From the NCBI RefSeq assembly GCF_044762855.1, contig NZ_JBIWFB010000002.1, forward strand, positions 434,001 to 498,000: a DNA stretch of 64,000 nucleotides, read 5' to 3'. Below, piece after piece: positions 50,333 through 60,041 of this stretch (position 1 is its first letter; every line of letters starts with the position of its first letter). The notes under the pieces were generated by a model that was given only the letters and a program-made list of their open reading frames with translations, searched no databases and had not been told where the DNA came from. The position numbers were made by a program, and so were the translations under genes. The stretch comes from Psychrobacillus sp044762855. Its GTDB lineage: Bacteria; Bacillota; Bacilli; Bacillales_A; Planococcaceae.

Positions 50333-50866
50333 ATGAATATAAAAAAGAGATCAGTTTGGTTTTTAACTTTAATCAGTTTAGTAGCGGTAGTGACGGTTTT
50401 CTACTTATCGGATCGCCCATCTCCTTTTGATGGCATCGCCCTATTTTCCAATGACACATTAGAGGATGTGGAATTAGTGGAAACTTCCTCTACGAATGAA
50501 GAATCATTTGTGTCTCATAGTAATGAATTCGAAGAAATGAGAATGGAAGTGCAACAAAAACGAAGTCAGCTTCGGGACACATTAACAACAAAAGTCGGTT
50601 CGAATGATTTTTCTACAGAAGAAAAAGATGCAGCGTTTAACGAAATTGAAGAATTAATAAAAATAGACTCCACAGAAGCGATGTTGGAGCTTGTCATTAA
50701 ATCACTAGGTTATGATGATGCACTTGTTCGCATCGAAGACAAGGATGTATTAATAGATGTCGTGGCAAACGAACAATCTACTAAAAAAGCTTCGGATATC
50801 GTTTATGCGGTTAAAAGAGAATGGCCACAAGCGTATAATGTAGAAGTTAAATTTAATGGATTATAA
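50333..50866 (+). CDS. spoIIIAH: Stage III sporulation protein AH
   Basis: The SpoIIQ-binding partner that forms the mother-cell half of the channel. It has 177 residues: N-terminal membrane anchor (NIKKRSVWFLTLISLVAV), an acidic linker, and a C-terminal YscJ/FliF-like ring domain with a helical part (KDAAFNEIEEL) and VRIEDKDVLIDVV. ATG 50333 follows ggataaata, one base after spoIIIAG. It is shorter than the 218 residues of B. subtilis but looks intact. Confidence 0.85.
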   Translation: MNIKKRSVWFLTLISLVAVVTVFYLSDRPSPFDGIALFSNDTLEDVELVETSSTNEESFVSHSNEFEEMRMEVQQKRSQLRDTLTTKVGSNDFSTEEKDAAFNEIEELIKIDSTEAMLELVIKSLGYDDALVRIEDKDVLIDVVANEQSTKKASDIVYAVKREWPQAYNVEVKFNGL

Positions 50867-50898
50867 GAAAAAAGTGCCTTTAGCGGGCGCTTTTTTTC
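50866..50898 (+). terminator. spoIIIA operon terminator
   Basis: Stem aagtgcc pairs with gggcgctt (one G-T pair) with A-run before and seven T residues after. Confidence 0.72.
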
Positions 50899-51003
50899 AT
50901 TCTTTCTAGAAGATTTCCGAGCTAGCTATTTCAAATTATCGTAAAAACGTCTAAAATGGATATAGTAAGTATTAATAATGTATATAAAAGGGAGATAAGT
51001 TAC

Positions 51004-51501
51004 ATGAAAATCCAGGAAATCAGAGAAATTATTAAATTGATCGATCAATCTTCATTAGACGAATTTTTATATGAATCAGATGGTACAAAAATTAAATTAA
51101 AAAAGAATGATAAAGGAACTGTTACAACAGTTGGACAAACATTCGAAAGCTCATCTGTAGTGGAGCAACCAAAAGTGGTTGAAGTTAAGCCAGAACCTGT
51201 AAGCGAAGTGAAGGAAGAAGTCGTTGTAGCAGAAGCAAAACCAGTTGTAGAAGACAGCTCACTACATAAAATTACTTCACCAATGGTTGGTACATTCTAT
51301 CAATCGGCTTCTCCGGATGCGGATTCATATGTACAAGTAGGTAGTAAAATAAATGCTGATTCAATCGTTTGTATCGTAGAAGCGATGAAACTATTCAACG
51401 AAATTGAAGCGGAAGTTGAAGGGGAAATCGTAGAGATTCTTGTAAAAGACGGTCAACTAGTTGAATATGGTCAACCATTGTTCCTCGTTAAAGGAAATTA
51501 A
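51004..51501 (+). CDS. accB: Biotin carboxyl carrier protein of acetyl-CoA carboxylase
   Basis: Carries the carboxyl group in malonyl-CoA synthesis. It has 165 residues: an N-terminal domain, a Val/Glu/Pro-rich linker (about 45-85) and a biotinyl domain with the biotin-bearing Lys 129 in VEAMKLFNE. I chose ATG 51004, preceded by gggaga; an upstream in-frame ATG lacks a site. It is 43 bases before accC. Confidence 0.95.
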   Translation: MKIQEIREIIKLIDQSSLDEFLYESDGTKIKLKKNDKGTVTTVGQTFESSSVVEQPKVVEVKPEPVSEVKEEVVVAEAKPVVEDSSLHKITSPMVGTFYQSASPDADSYVQVGSKINADSIVCIVEAMKLFNEIEAEVEGEIVEILVKDGQLVEYGQPLFLVKGN

Positions 51502-51544
51502 TTTTAAACGAATTAAACTATAAACGAGGAAAGGGGCATATAAA

Positions 51545-52894
51545 ATGAAAAAAGTATTAATTGCCAATCGCGGTGAAATCGCCGTTCGAATTATACGTGC
51601 GTGTAAAGAGTTAGGAATTGAAACGGTAGCGGTATACTCCGAGGCAGATCGGGAAGCCCTACATGTCCAAATTGCAGATGAAGCTTATTGCATCGGACCA
51701 AGATTATCGAAAGATTCTTATTTGAACTTTTCTAATATTATTAGTGTAGCGAAGCTAACTGGTTGTGAAGGAATCCATCCTGGTTATGGATTTTTAGCTG
51801 AGAATGCAGAATTCGCGGAGCTATGTGAAGAATGCGATATTAAATTTATCGGACCTACATCCCAGGCAATCAGAAGTATGGGGATTAAAGATGTTGCAAA
51901 AGAGACAATGCAAAAAGCAGGTGTTCCTACAGTTCCAGGTTCAAAAGGAATTGTGGAGACAGAAGAAGATGCCCTAAATGTGGCGAGAGAAATCGGCTTT
52001 CCCGTTATTATTAAAGCAACTGCTGGCGGTGGCGGTAAAGGAATTCGAGTTGCAAAAGACGAAGAAGATCTTATTAATGGGATAAAAATTACGCAAAAAG
52101 AAGCGGCAGCTGCATTTGGCAACCCAGGTGTATACTTAGAAAAATACATTGAAGTATTCCGTCATGTAGAAATTCAAGTACTTGCGGACGGACATGGAAA
52201 CGCAGTTCACCTTGGGGAACGTGATTGTTCTGTTCAACGCCGTATGCAAAAACTAGTTGAAGAAGCGCCTTCTCCTGCATTATCAGAAGAACTTCGTGCA
52301 GAAATGGGAGAAGCTGCTGTAAAAGCGGCACTTGCAGTAGGTTATGAAAGTGCGGGTACCGTAGAATTTATATTCGATCATATCGAACAAAAATTCTATT
52401 TCATGGAAATGAATACTCGTATTCAAGTAGAACACCCAGTAACGGAAATGATTACAGGCATAGATTTGATCAAACAAATGCTATACGTTGCGTCAGGTGA
52501 AAAATTACAGTTCAAACAAGAAGATATAAAACTGAACGGTTGGGCAATTGAATGCCGTATCAACGCAGAAAATCCTTCGAAAAACTTTATGCCTTCTCCA
52601 GGTCTAGTAGAATTTTACTTGCCACCTGGTGGTCTAGGGGTACGTGTGGACTCGGCAGTTTACCCAGGCTATAGTATTCCACCATTTTATGATTCCATGG
52701 TGGCAAAACTAATAACTTACGGCGAAACACGTGAAGAAGCGATCGCGAAAATGAAACGTGCTCTTTCTGAATTTGCAATAGATGGCGTGGAAACAACGAT
52801 TGCTTTTCATGAAAAACTCATGAATCATGAAGTGTTTGTATCTGGAGATTTTGACACGAAGTTTTTAGAGAAATACGATGTGATGAATTCATAA
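51545..52894 (+). CDS. accC: Biotin carboxylase subunit of acetyl-CoA carboxylase
   Basis: ATP-dependent carboxylation of biotin on AccB. It has 449 residues with an ATP-grasp fold; glycine loop ATAGGGGKGIR near 159, MNTRIQVEHPVTE near 286 and the catalytic Arg region. The start at ATG 51545 follows aaagggg. Confidence 0.97.
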   Translation: MKKVLIANRGEIAVRIIRACKELGIETVAVYSEADREALHVQIADEAYCIGPRLSKDSYLNFSNIISVAKLTGCEGIHPGYGFLAENAEFAELCEECDIKFIGPTSQAIRSMGIKDVAKETMQKAGVPTVPGSKGIVETEEDALNVAREIGFPVIIKATAGGGGKGIRVAKDEEDLINGIKITQKEAAAAFGNPGVYLEKYIEVFRHVEIQVLADGHGNAVHLGERDCSVQRRMQKLVEEAPSPALSEELRAEMGEAAVKAALAVGYESAGTVEFIFDHIEQKFYFMEMNTRIQVEHPVTEMITGIDLIKQMLYVASGEKLQFKQEDIKLNGWAIECRINAENPSKNFMPSPGLVEFYLPPGGLGVRVDSAVYPGYSIPPFYDSMVAKLITYGETREEAIAKMKRALSEFAIDGVETTIAFHEKLMNHEVFVSGDFDTKFLEKYDVMNS

Positions 52895-52908
52895 AAGGAG
52901 TGTTCTAA

Positions 52909-53301
52909 ATGACAGAAAACACCGAACAAAAATTTGTTCAAATGACTCCTGAAGGAAAAGACAACTTAGGAACGATTGAAATTGCTCCTGAAGTAATTAC
53001 TGTAATTGCAGGTATTGCAACAAATGAAGTAGAAGGAATCGCTGGAACCCGTGGTAATTTTGCTGCGGGTGTAGTAGAACGACTAGGCAAAAAAGTCCAT
53101 GGAAAAGGGATTAAAACAGAGATCACAAATGATGGATTGTTTATTGATGTTTATTGTTTAGTTAAATACGGCGCTTCTGTTCCTACTGTTGCAAGAGAAG
53201 TACAGTCTCAAATTCGCCAAGCAATCGAGAATATGACGAGCCTGACACCGAAAGAAGTAAACGTTCATATTACGGGTGTACAATTTGAAACAGCAGAATA
53301 A
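52909..53301 (+). CDS. yqhY: Asp23/Gls24 family envelope stress protein YqhY
   Basis: A 130-residue Asp23-family protein (EIAPEVITVIAGIATNEVEGI, then TPKEVNVHITGV). In B. subtilis yqhY lies in the acc operon and is linked to control of acetyl-CoA carboxylase. ATG 52909 follows aaaggag, 14 bases after accC. Confidence 0.92.
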   Translation: MTENTEQKFVQMTPEGKDNLGTIEIAPEVITVIAGIATNEVEGIAGTRGNFAAGVVERLGKKVHGKGIKTEITNDGLFIDVYCLVKYGASVPTVAREVQSQIRQAIENMTSLTPKEVNVHITGVQFETAE

Positions 53302-53307
53302 TTGTTA

Positions 53308-53340
53308 AGGGCCATCCTCTAAGATGGCTCTTTTCATTTT
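53308..53340 (+). terminator. Terminator after yqhY
   Basis: Stem agggccatc pairs with gatggctct and is followed by tttcatttttt. Confidence 0.72.
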
Positions 53341-53421
53341 TTCTTTCTTCTCCTACGCATTGTGGTGGGAAATATGCTATTATTGTTCTTTAGATAGCTA
53401 CATTTAAAGGAGAACTTATTC

Positions 53422-53799
53422 ATGAAACGAAGACAAGCAAGAGAACTAGCACTGCAAGCACTATTTCAGTTAGACAATCACGAAATTTCCATAGAAGAAG
53501 CCATTGGGCATGTCACCGAGAAACAAGATCCATTTTTAACTCAATTAGTAACTGGTACAATTGAGCATAAAGAACAGATCGACGCTTCTTTGATTGATAA
53601 ATTAGAGAACTGGTCACTTCCTAGATTACCTAAAATAGAACGTACAGTTCTTCGTATAGCTGTATATGAACTATTATTTACAGAAGAAACACCAGCAAAA
53701 GTAGTGATTAACGAAGCATTAGAAATTTGTAAATTGTTCGGTGATGAAAAATCTAGCCGTTTCGTAAATGGTGTATTATCCAAATATACAGAGCAATAA
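53422..53799 (+). CDS. nusB: Transcription antitermination factor NusB
   Basis: Acts with NusE and boxA in rRNA antitermination. It has 125 residues, all helical, with RRQARELALQALFQLD at the start and ETPAKVVINEALEICKLFGD near 90. ATG 53422 follows aaaggaga. It precedes folD by 27 bases. Confidence 0.95.
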   Translation: MKRRQARELALQALFQLDNHEISIEEAIGHVTEKQDPFLTQLVTGTIEHKEQIDASLIDKLENWSLPRLPKIERTVLRIAVYELLFTEETPAKVVINEALEICKLFGDEKSSRFVNGVLSKYTEQ

Positions 53800-53826
53800 T
53801 CTACTTACAATGGAGGAACATCAAAC

Positions 53827-54681
53827 GTGTCAAATCATATAATCGATGGAAAACAAATCGCAAGTCAAGTAACAGAAAAAGTAAAAGAACGTGTAGAGCG
53901 TTTAAAAGAACAAGGTGTTACACCTGGTTTAGCAGTTGTTTTAGTTGGAAGTGATCCAGCATCTCAAACGTATGTGAATAACAAAACAAAAACTTGCGAA
54001 AGACTAGGCATGTATTCTGTCATGATTGAATTGGAAGCGGATATCTCAGAAGAAGCACTTCTAAAACATGTAGAAACATTAAATAATGACCCGAAAATCC
54101 ACGGTATTTTAGTGCAGTTACCTTTACCAAAACAAATTGATGAAGATCGTGTAATTGCAGCTATTTCTCCATTTAAAGATGTCGACGGTTTCCATCCAGA
54201 GAGTGTAGGTAAAATGATGATCGGTCAACCAACCTTCCTTTCTTGTACTCCGTTTGGAATTATGAAATTACTTGAATATAGTGATGTGGAACTAGCAGGA
54301 AAACATGCAGTTATTATCGGTAGAAGTAATATCGTTGGAAAACCGATGGGACAATTGCTTTTACAAAAAGATGCAACTGTGACGTATTGCCATTCTAAAA
54401 CAAGAGACTTACATACATTTACAAAACAAGCGGATATTTTAGTAGTAGCTACAGGTCGTGCGAAAATGATTGATGCAAGCTACGTTAAAGAAGGATCTGT
54501 TGTGATCGACGTTGGTATTAATCGCGATGAACATAACAAGCTTTGTGGCGATGTTGATTTTGCATCTGTAAAAGAAGTAGCTTCTAAAATTACGCCAGTA
54601 CCGGGCGGAGTTGGCCCGATGACGATAGCGATGCTAATGGAAAATACTTGTATAGCAGCTGAAAATACATTGAAGAACTAA
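53827..54681 (+). CDS. folD: Bifunctional methylene-THF dehydrogenase / methenyl-THF cyclohydrolase
   Basis: Interconverts one-carbon folates with NADP. It has 284 residues with the catalytic YVNNKTK near 51 (Tyr and Lys), DVDGFHPESVGKM near 118, the nucleotide loop GRSNIVGKPMGQLLL near 166 and PGGVGPMTIAMLMENT near 260. GTG 53827 is preceded by atggagga at nine or ten bases. Confidence 0.96.
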   Translation: MSNHIIDGKQIASQVTEKVKERVERLKEQGVTPGLAVVLVGSDPASQTYVNNKTKTCERLGMYSVMIELEADISEEALLKHVETLNNDPKIHGILVQLPLPKQIDEDRVIAAISPFKDVDGFHPESVGKMMIGQPTFLSCTPFGIMKLLEYSDVELAGKHAVIIGRSNIVGKPMGQLLLQKDATVTYCHSKTRDLHTFTKQADILVVATGRAKMIDASYVKEGSVVIDVGINRDEHNKLCGDVDFASVKEVASKITPVPGGVGPMTIAMLMENTCIAAENTLKN

Positions 54682-54687
54682 TAGGGA

Positions 54688-54724
54688 TAAAAGCTGTTTT
54701 TCGACAGAAAGACAGCTTTTACAT
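54688..54724 (+). terminator. Weak hairpin after folD
   Basis: Stem aaaagctgt pairs with acagctttt around a loop of about 14 bases. The T-run is short, so it may attenuate rather than stop transcription into xseA. Confidence 0.5.
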
Positions 54725-54750
54725 TGCCCAGGGTCTGAGGAGTTGTTTTC

Positions 54751-56103
54751 GTGACATCAAACACATACTTAACGGTTAAGGCATTAACTAAATACATAAA
54801 AAGAAAATTTGATGCGGATACACACTTACGGGATGTTTACGTAAAAGGAGAACTTTCCAATGTGAAAGTCCACTCGAGCGGACATATTTATTTTACATTG
54901 AAAGACGATGCTGCAAGAGTCACTTCCGTCATGTTTGCGATGAATGCAAGAGCGCTCAAATTTACGCCTGAAAGCGGTATGAATGTACTTATTCGGGGAG
55001 ATATTAACGTTTTTGAAGCAGCAGGGCAATATCAGCTTTATGCTTCCAATATGCAACCGGATGGAATCGGAGAACTATTCCTCGCTTTTGAACAGTTAAA
55101 AAAGAAATTGGAGAAAGAAGGATTATTTCATCCGAGCCGTAAAAAAGCAATTCCAACTTTCCCTAAAAAAATTGGAGTAGTTACATCGAAAACAGGAGCG
55201 GCGATTCGAGACATCTTAACTACTTTAGAACGCAGATATCCGATTAGCGAAGTAGTTGTGTTTCCAAGTATTGTTCAAGGACCCCAAGCGGCACCATCGA
55301 TAGTAAAATCGATTGAGCAAGCAAATAGCATGGATTCCATAGACGTACTAATTGTTGGACGAGGTGGAGGATCTATTGAAGACCTATGGGCATTCAATGA
55401 AGAAGTAGTTGTTAGAGCGATTGCAAATAGTCATATACCGATTATTAGTGCGGTTGGGCATGAAACAGATACGACGATTGCAGACTTTGTGTCCGATTTA
55501 CGGGCCCCTACGCCTACAGCAGCGGCAGAGATGGCAGTGCCAAGCAAAGAAAATCTTATGAAAAATATATTATCTTATCAATCTGCTTGCTTACACTTTG
55601 TGACCAAAAAATTGGCGGATGAGAAAAATAGATATAAGCGAGCGATTGAATCTCCTGTGCTTGCAACTCCCGAAAAGTTATATCGTCCTTTTATAGAGAG
55701 ATATGTACGTGCAGAGCAACAACTACAAAGAGAAACAAGTCGTTTATACAAAGATAAGAGCCGATATTTTACACAAATGCAAAATAGATTTATCCAGCTT
55801 TCACCTCAGAAAGTAATAGATCAACATCAAAAATCAGTCCAAACAATTACGAATCAACTTAGTCAAGTAACTTTATCCATATTCGAAAAAAATCGAGGGC
55901 AATTTATCGCCTCCATACGTACGCTAGAAGCATTGAATCCATTAAAAATAATGGATCGCGGATATAGTATTACGTATAAGAACGAAAAATTAGTAAAAAC
56001 AGTGGCTGATGTCCAGCAAGGTGATTCGATCATTGTTACTTTATCAGACGGGAAACTCGAAGCAATTGTTCAAGAAGTAGATACGAATGAGAGAGGGGAC
56101 TAA
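54751..56103 (+). CDS. xseA: Exodeoxyribonuclease VII large subunit
   Basis: Degrades single-stranded DNA with XseB. It has 450 residues: OB-fold N-terminus (VKGELSNVKVHSSGHIYFTL near 28), catalytic region with VGRGGGSIEDLWAFN near 203 and GHETDTTIADFVSDLRAPTP near 240, a long coiled coil, and a C-terminal segment ALNPLKIMDRGYSI. GTG 54751 follows gaggag. Five bases separate it from xseB. Confidence 0.95.
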   Translation: MTSNTYLTVKALTKYIKRKFDADTHLRDVYVKGELSNVKVHSSGHIYFTLKDDAARVTSVMFAMNARALKFTPESGMNVLIRGDINVFEAAGQYQLYASNMQPDGIGELFLAFEQLKKKLEKEGLFHPSRKKAIPTFPKKIGVVTSKTGAAIRDILTTLERRYPISEVVVFPSIVQGPQAAPSIVKSIEQANSMDSIDVLIVGRGGGSIEDLWAFNEEVVVRAIANSHIPIISAVGHETDTTIADFVSDLRAPTPTAAAEMAVPSKENLMKNILSYQSACLHFVTKKLADEKNRYKRAIESPVLATPEKLYRPFIERYVRAEQQLQRETSRLYKDKSRYFTQMQNRFIQLSPQKVIDQHQKSVQTITNQLSQVTLSIFEKNRGQFIASIRTLEALNPLKIMDRGYSITYKNEKLVKTVADVQQGDSIIVTLSDGKLEAIVQEVDTNERGD

Positions 56104-56108
56104 TTTTC

Positions 56109-56330
56109 ATGACTAAAAAAGAAATTCCATTTGATGAAGCTATGCTACAACTAGAGAATATTGTGCGTCAATTAGAACAAGGGGATGTTCCATTAGAAAA
56201 CGCGATCGAATTGTATCAAAAAGGCATGGAGCTATCCAAACTTTGTAGTGACAAACTACAAAGTGCAGAAAAGCAACTTGTCTCTTTCATGGGAGAAAAG
56301 GCAGAGGAAGCTGGTACCGAAAATGAGTAA
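56109..56330 (+). CDS. xseB: Exodeoxyribonuclease VII small subunit
   Basis: A 73-residue helical partner of XseA, with the family pattern FDEAMLQLENIVRQLEQGDV and LENAIELYQKGMEL. ATG 56109 follows agagaggg. Its end overlaps ispA by eight bases. Confidence 0.95.
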   Translation: MTKKEIPFDEAMLQLENIVRQLEQGDVPLENAIELYQKGMELSKLCSDKLQSAEKQLVSFMGEKAEEAGTENE

Positions 56331-57207
56331 AGGACTACAAACATTCATCCAAACAAATCAACCAGTTATCGAACAAAAGCTGTCTACATTAATACAGGAA
56401 ATTCATGCCCCTGAAAAGTTAAAAGAAGCGATGGTATATTCACTTCAAGCAGGTGGGAAAAGGATAAGACCACTTTACACACTTGCAGTTTTAGAAGAAC
56501 TGAATGTAATAAGTGAAGATGCAGCAATTGTAGCTAGCACAATTGAAATGATTCACACGTATTCGCTTATACATGATGATCTTCCAGCAATGGATGATGA
56601 CAATCTGCGAAGAGGAAAACCTACGAATCATGTAGTTTTTGGCGAAGCACTCGCTATTTTAGCTGGAGATGGGCTTTTAACACTTGCCTTTGGAATAATA
56701 GCGCGACTTCCTAATTTATCAGCAGATCAGAAGATAGAGTTGATCGAGCGACTAAGCTACGCGGCTGGAGCAGAAGGCATGGTTGGTGGACAAGTACTAG
56801 ATATTTTAGGTGAGGGAAAATCATTAACACTTGAAGAACTAGAACAAGTTCATATAAATAAAACAGGCGCACTTCTTTCCTTTAGCATATTAGCCGGTGG
56901 CATTATTGCAAATGCTTCGGAAAAAATTATGAAAGCATTACAAACGTATGCTTTCCATATTGGTTTAGCATTTCAAATTCAAGATGATATTTTAGATATC
57001 GAAGGCACTTCTGAGCAGCTCGGAAAAACTGCTGGGAAAGATGTATTAAGTGAAAAAAATACGTATCCTTCTATTTTAACGCTCATCGGTGCGAAAGAGC
57101 AGTTGCAAAAACAATATGAGTCAGCTATTATCGCGTTGGAAGAAGTTAATATGCACCAAGGTATTCTCGTTGAATTTGCCGATTATATTACGAAAAGATC
57201 AAACTAA
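56323..57207 (+). CDS. ispA: Farnesyl diphosphate synthase (polyprenyl synthetase)
   Basis: Condenses IPP with allylic diphosphates. It has 294 residues with both Asp-rich motifs, LIHDDLPAMDDD near 80 and FQIQDDILDIEG near 220, and GGKRIRP near 45. ATG 56323 lies inside xseB, so it is coupled; an earlier in-frame start deep within xseB is unlikely. It precedes dxs, the first enzyme of the MEP pathway. Confidence 0.95.
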   Translation: MSKGLQTFIQTNQPVIEQKLSTLIQEIHAPEKLKEAMVYSLQAGGKRIRPLYTLAVLEELNVISEDAAIVASTIEMIHTYSLIHDDLPAMDDDNLRRGKPTNHVVFGEALAILAGDGLLTLAFGIIARLPNLSADQKIELIERLSYAAGAEGMVGGQVLDILGEGKSLTLEELEQVHINKTGALLSFSILAGGIIANASEKIMKALQTYAFHIGLAFQIQDDILDIEGTSEQLGKTAGKDVLSEKNTYPSILTLIGAKEQLQKQYESAIIALEEVNMHQGILVEFADYITKRSN

Positions 57208-57290
57208 CAGCGTAAAATTTTGTTTTAATGGGATTTATTGATATTATATTAACTAGTTGTAAAGAAGGAAATCTTAAAAGAAGGTGTGTG

Positions 57291-59192
57291 ATGGCAATGG
57301 ATTTAACTTCAATTTCTAGCCCATCCTTTTTAAAAAGTTTAGATAATGAACAATTAAAGGAATTAAGTGAAGATATTCGATCGTTTTTAATAGAGAAATT
57401 ATCTGTAACGGGTGGTCATATCGGACCCAATTTAGGTGTTGTAGAATTGACAATTGCACTTCATAAATCGTTCAATAGTCCAGAAGATAAATTTCTTTGG
57501 GATGTTGGACATCAAGCATATGTGCATAAAATTTTAACAGGGCGAGCAGATCAGTTTGATACGCTACGTCAATTTAAAGGGCTTTGTGGTTTTCCGAAAA
57601 GAATTGAAAGTGAACATGATGTGTGGGAGGCAGGACATAGTTCCACATCACTTTCTGCTGCTATGGGAATGGCAAAAGCGAGAGATTTACAAAATAAAAA
57701 GAATTATGTCGTACCAATTATTGGAGATGGCGCGCTTACAGGTGGAATGGCATTAGAGGCGCTAAATCATATCGGTCATGAAAAAACAGATATGATCGTT
57801 ATTTTAAATGATAACGAAATGTCGATTGCTCCGAACGTTGGCGCATTGCATAATGTGTTAGGAAAACTACGAACACATGGTACGTACAATAAAGCAAAAG
57901 ATGAATTAGAATATTTACTAAAGAAAATTCCCGCGGTTGGTGGGAAACTTGCAGGGACTGCGGAGCGAGTAAAAGATAGTTTGAAATACTTACTGGTGTC
58001 TGGTGTATTTTTTGAAGAAATGGGCTTCACTTATTTAGGTCCAATTGATGGACATAGTTTCGAAGCGTTAGAAGAAAATTTAAAAAATGCGAAGAAAATG
58101 AAAGGTCCTGTTCTCCTTCATGTAATTACGAAAAAAGGAAAAGGATATAAACCTGCTGAACAAGATAAGATTGGTACTTGGCACGGGACTGGTCCTTATA
58201 AAATGGAAACAGGCGATCTAATCAAATCCTCTTCCAAAGCACCATCTTGGAGTGGTTTAATCGCAGAAACAGCAAGAAAGCTTGCACGTATAGATAAACG
58301 CATTGTCGCAATTACCCCTGCTATGCCAGTTGGATCAAAATTGGAAGGATTTGCTTCCGAGTTCCCAGATCGTATGTTTGACGTTGGGATTGCAGAACAA
58401 CATGCAACGACAATGGCAGCTGGTATGGCTGCAGATGGGATGAAACCATTTTTAGTCATTTACTCGACTTTTCTACAAAGAGCATATGATCAGGTGCTAC
58501 ATGATATCTGTCGTCAAAACTTAAATGTCGTAATTGGTATAGACCGTTCCGGTTTAGTAGGAGCAGACGGTGAAACACATCAAGGAGTATATGACATCTC
58601 ATTTTTACGTCATATGCCTAATATGGTTATCATGATGCCGAAGGATGAAAACGAAGGACAACATATGGTGAAGACGGCATTCGATTATGCAGACGGTCCA
58701 ATCGCCATTCGTTACCCAAGAGGAAACGGATTAGGTGTACCTATGGATGAAAGCTTAAAAACAATTCCTATCGGTTTATGGGAAGTATTAAAAGAAGGTA
58801 CACAAGCTGTTATCCTAACGTTCGGTACGACGATTCCAATGGCTATGACAGCAGCGGAACAATTGGCAGAAGCGAATATTTCGGTTGAAGTCGTGAACGC
58901 TCGTTTTATCAAGCCACTAGATGAGCAAATGCTAATGAGTTTGCACGCACGTAATATTCCGATTATTACTGTGGAAGAGAGTGCCCTTCAAGGTGGTTTT
59001 GGAAGTGCTGTCCTAGAGTTTTTCAATGAAAAACATGTTCAAGCGAACGTAAAAAGAATAGGAATTCCGGACGTATTTATCGAACACGGTGATGTGAATC
59101 AATTATTAGAAGAAATTCATATCACGACAGAAGATATTATAAAGCTAGTAAAAACTTCCATAACGGAAAGTTCAAGGTATATTTCATCATGA
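57291..59192 (+). CDS. dxs: 1-deoxy-D-xylulose-5-phosphate synthase
   Basis: A thiamine diphosphate enzyme that starts the MEP pathway from pyruvate and glyceraldehyde 3-phosphate. It has 633 residues: GGHIGPNLGVVELT near 37, the ThDP motif GDGALTGGMALEALNHIG, and transketolase-type IGIDRSGLVGADGETHQG near 415. ATG 57291 is five or six bases after agaaggtg; ATG 57297 is equally possible. Its stop overlaps tlyA by four bases. Confidence 0.96.
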   Translation: MAMDLTSISSPSFLKSLDNEQLKELSEDIRSFLIEKLSVTGGHIGPNLGVVELTIALHKSFNSPEDKFLWDVGHQAYVHKILTGRADQFDTLRQFKGLCGFPKRIESEHDVWEAGHSSTSLSAAMGMAKARDLQNKKNYVVPIIGDGALTGGMALEALNHIGHEKTDMIVILNDNEMSIAPNVGALHNVLGKLRTHGTYNKAKDELEYLLKKIPAVGGKLAGTAERVKDSLKYLLVSGVFFEEMGFTYLGPIDGHSFEALEENLKNAKKMKGPVLLHVITKKGKGYKPAEQDKIGTWHGTGPYKMETGDLIKSSSKAPSWSGLIAETARKLARIDKRIVAITPAMPVGSKLEGFASEFPDRMFDVGIAEQHATTMAAGMAADGMKPFLVIYSTFLQRAYDQVLHDICRQNLNVVIGIDRSGLVGADGETHQGVYDISFLRHMPNMVIMMPKDENEGQHMVKTAFDYADGPIAIRYPRGNGLGVPMDESLKTIPIGLWEVLKEGTQAVILTFGTTIPMAMTAAEQLAEANISVEVVNARFIKPLDEQMLMSLHARNIPIITVEESALQGGFGSAVLEFFNEKHVQANVKRIGIPDVFIEHGDVNQLLEEIHITTEDIIKLVKTSITESSRYISS

Positions 59193-60007
59193 CCAAAGTG
59201 CCGAAAGAGCGTGTAGATATACTATTAGTGGAACAAGGTTTATTTGAAACAAGAGAAAAAGCAAAGCGTGCAATTATGGCAGGGCTTATATATAACAAAG
59301 AAGAACGGGTTGACAAACCAGGTGAAAAAATAGGAATCGATTCTATCTTAACCGTCAAGGGTCAAGTATTAAAATATGTAAGTAGAGGCGGGCTAAAGCT
59401 AGAGAAGGCATTAGAACAATTCGATCTTACTGTACAAGACAAAATAATGTTAGATATCGGTTCCTCTACTGGCGGATTTACAGATTGCGGTTTACAAAAT
59501 GGTGTCAAGCATGCTTATGCACTCGATGTGGGAAGCAATCAATTAGCGTGGAAAATTCGCCAAGATCCGCGTGTAACAGTCATGGAGAAAACAAATTTTA
59601 GATATTCCACTCCTGCTGATTTTACAGAAGGTCTACCAACTTTTGCGTCGATTGATGTTTCGTTTATTTCATTAAAACTAATTTTTCCAACACTAAAAAC
59701 TATTTTAGTTCCAAATGGTGATGTGATTGCGCTTGTAAAACCACAATTTGAAGCTGGAAAAGATCGTGTTGGAAAAAAAGGGATTGTAAGAGATCCCGCG
59801 GTACATATAGACGTATTAAATGAAATTGCTAATTTTGCGGAAAGTACCCATTTCCAATTGATAAATGCTTCGTACTCGCCAATAACTGGTGGAGAAGGGA
59901 ATATCGAGTTTCTGTTTCATTTAAAAAGTGTAAACGAGGGACAAGTTATCCCTCATGAAATAGATTTTACAAAACTCGTCAGTGTTGCACATAATTCCTT
60001 CCAATAA
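59189..60007 (+). CDS. tlyA: TlyA family rRNA methyltransferase (YqxC)
   Basis: A 272-residue protein joining an N-terminal S4 RNA-binding domain (ERVDILLVEQGLFETREKAK) to an FtsJ/RrmJ-type methyltransferase (LDIGSSTGGFTDCGLQNG near 90, then KPQFEAG near 184). Homologues methylate 2'-O positions of rRNA; B. subtilis YqxC is the counterpart. It is coupled to dxs by ATGA. Confidence 0.92.
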   Translation: MTKVPKERVDILLVEQGLFETREKAKRAIMAGLIYNKEERVDKPGEKIGIDSILTVKGQVLKYVSRGGLKLEKALEQFDLTVQDKIMLDIGSSTGGFTDCGLQNGVKHAYALDVGSNQLAWKIRQDPRVTVMEKTNFRYSTPADFTEGLPTFASIDVSFISLKLIFPTLKTILVPNGDVIALVKPQFEAGKDRVGKKGIVRDPAVHIDVLNEIANFAESTHFQLINASYSPITGGEGNIEFLFHLKSVNEGQVIPHEIDFTKLVSVAHNSFQ

Positions 60008-60008
60008 T

Positions 60009-60041
60009 TCGCGACTCTACAAAAGGGTCGCGTTTTTTCTT
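60009..60041 (+). terminator. tlyA terminator
   Basis: Stem cgcgactc pairs with gggtcgcg (one mismatch) and is followed by six T residues. Confidence 0.82.
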
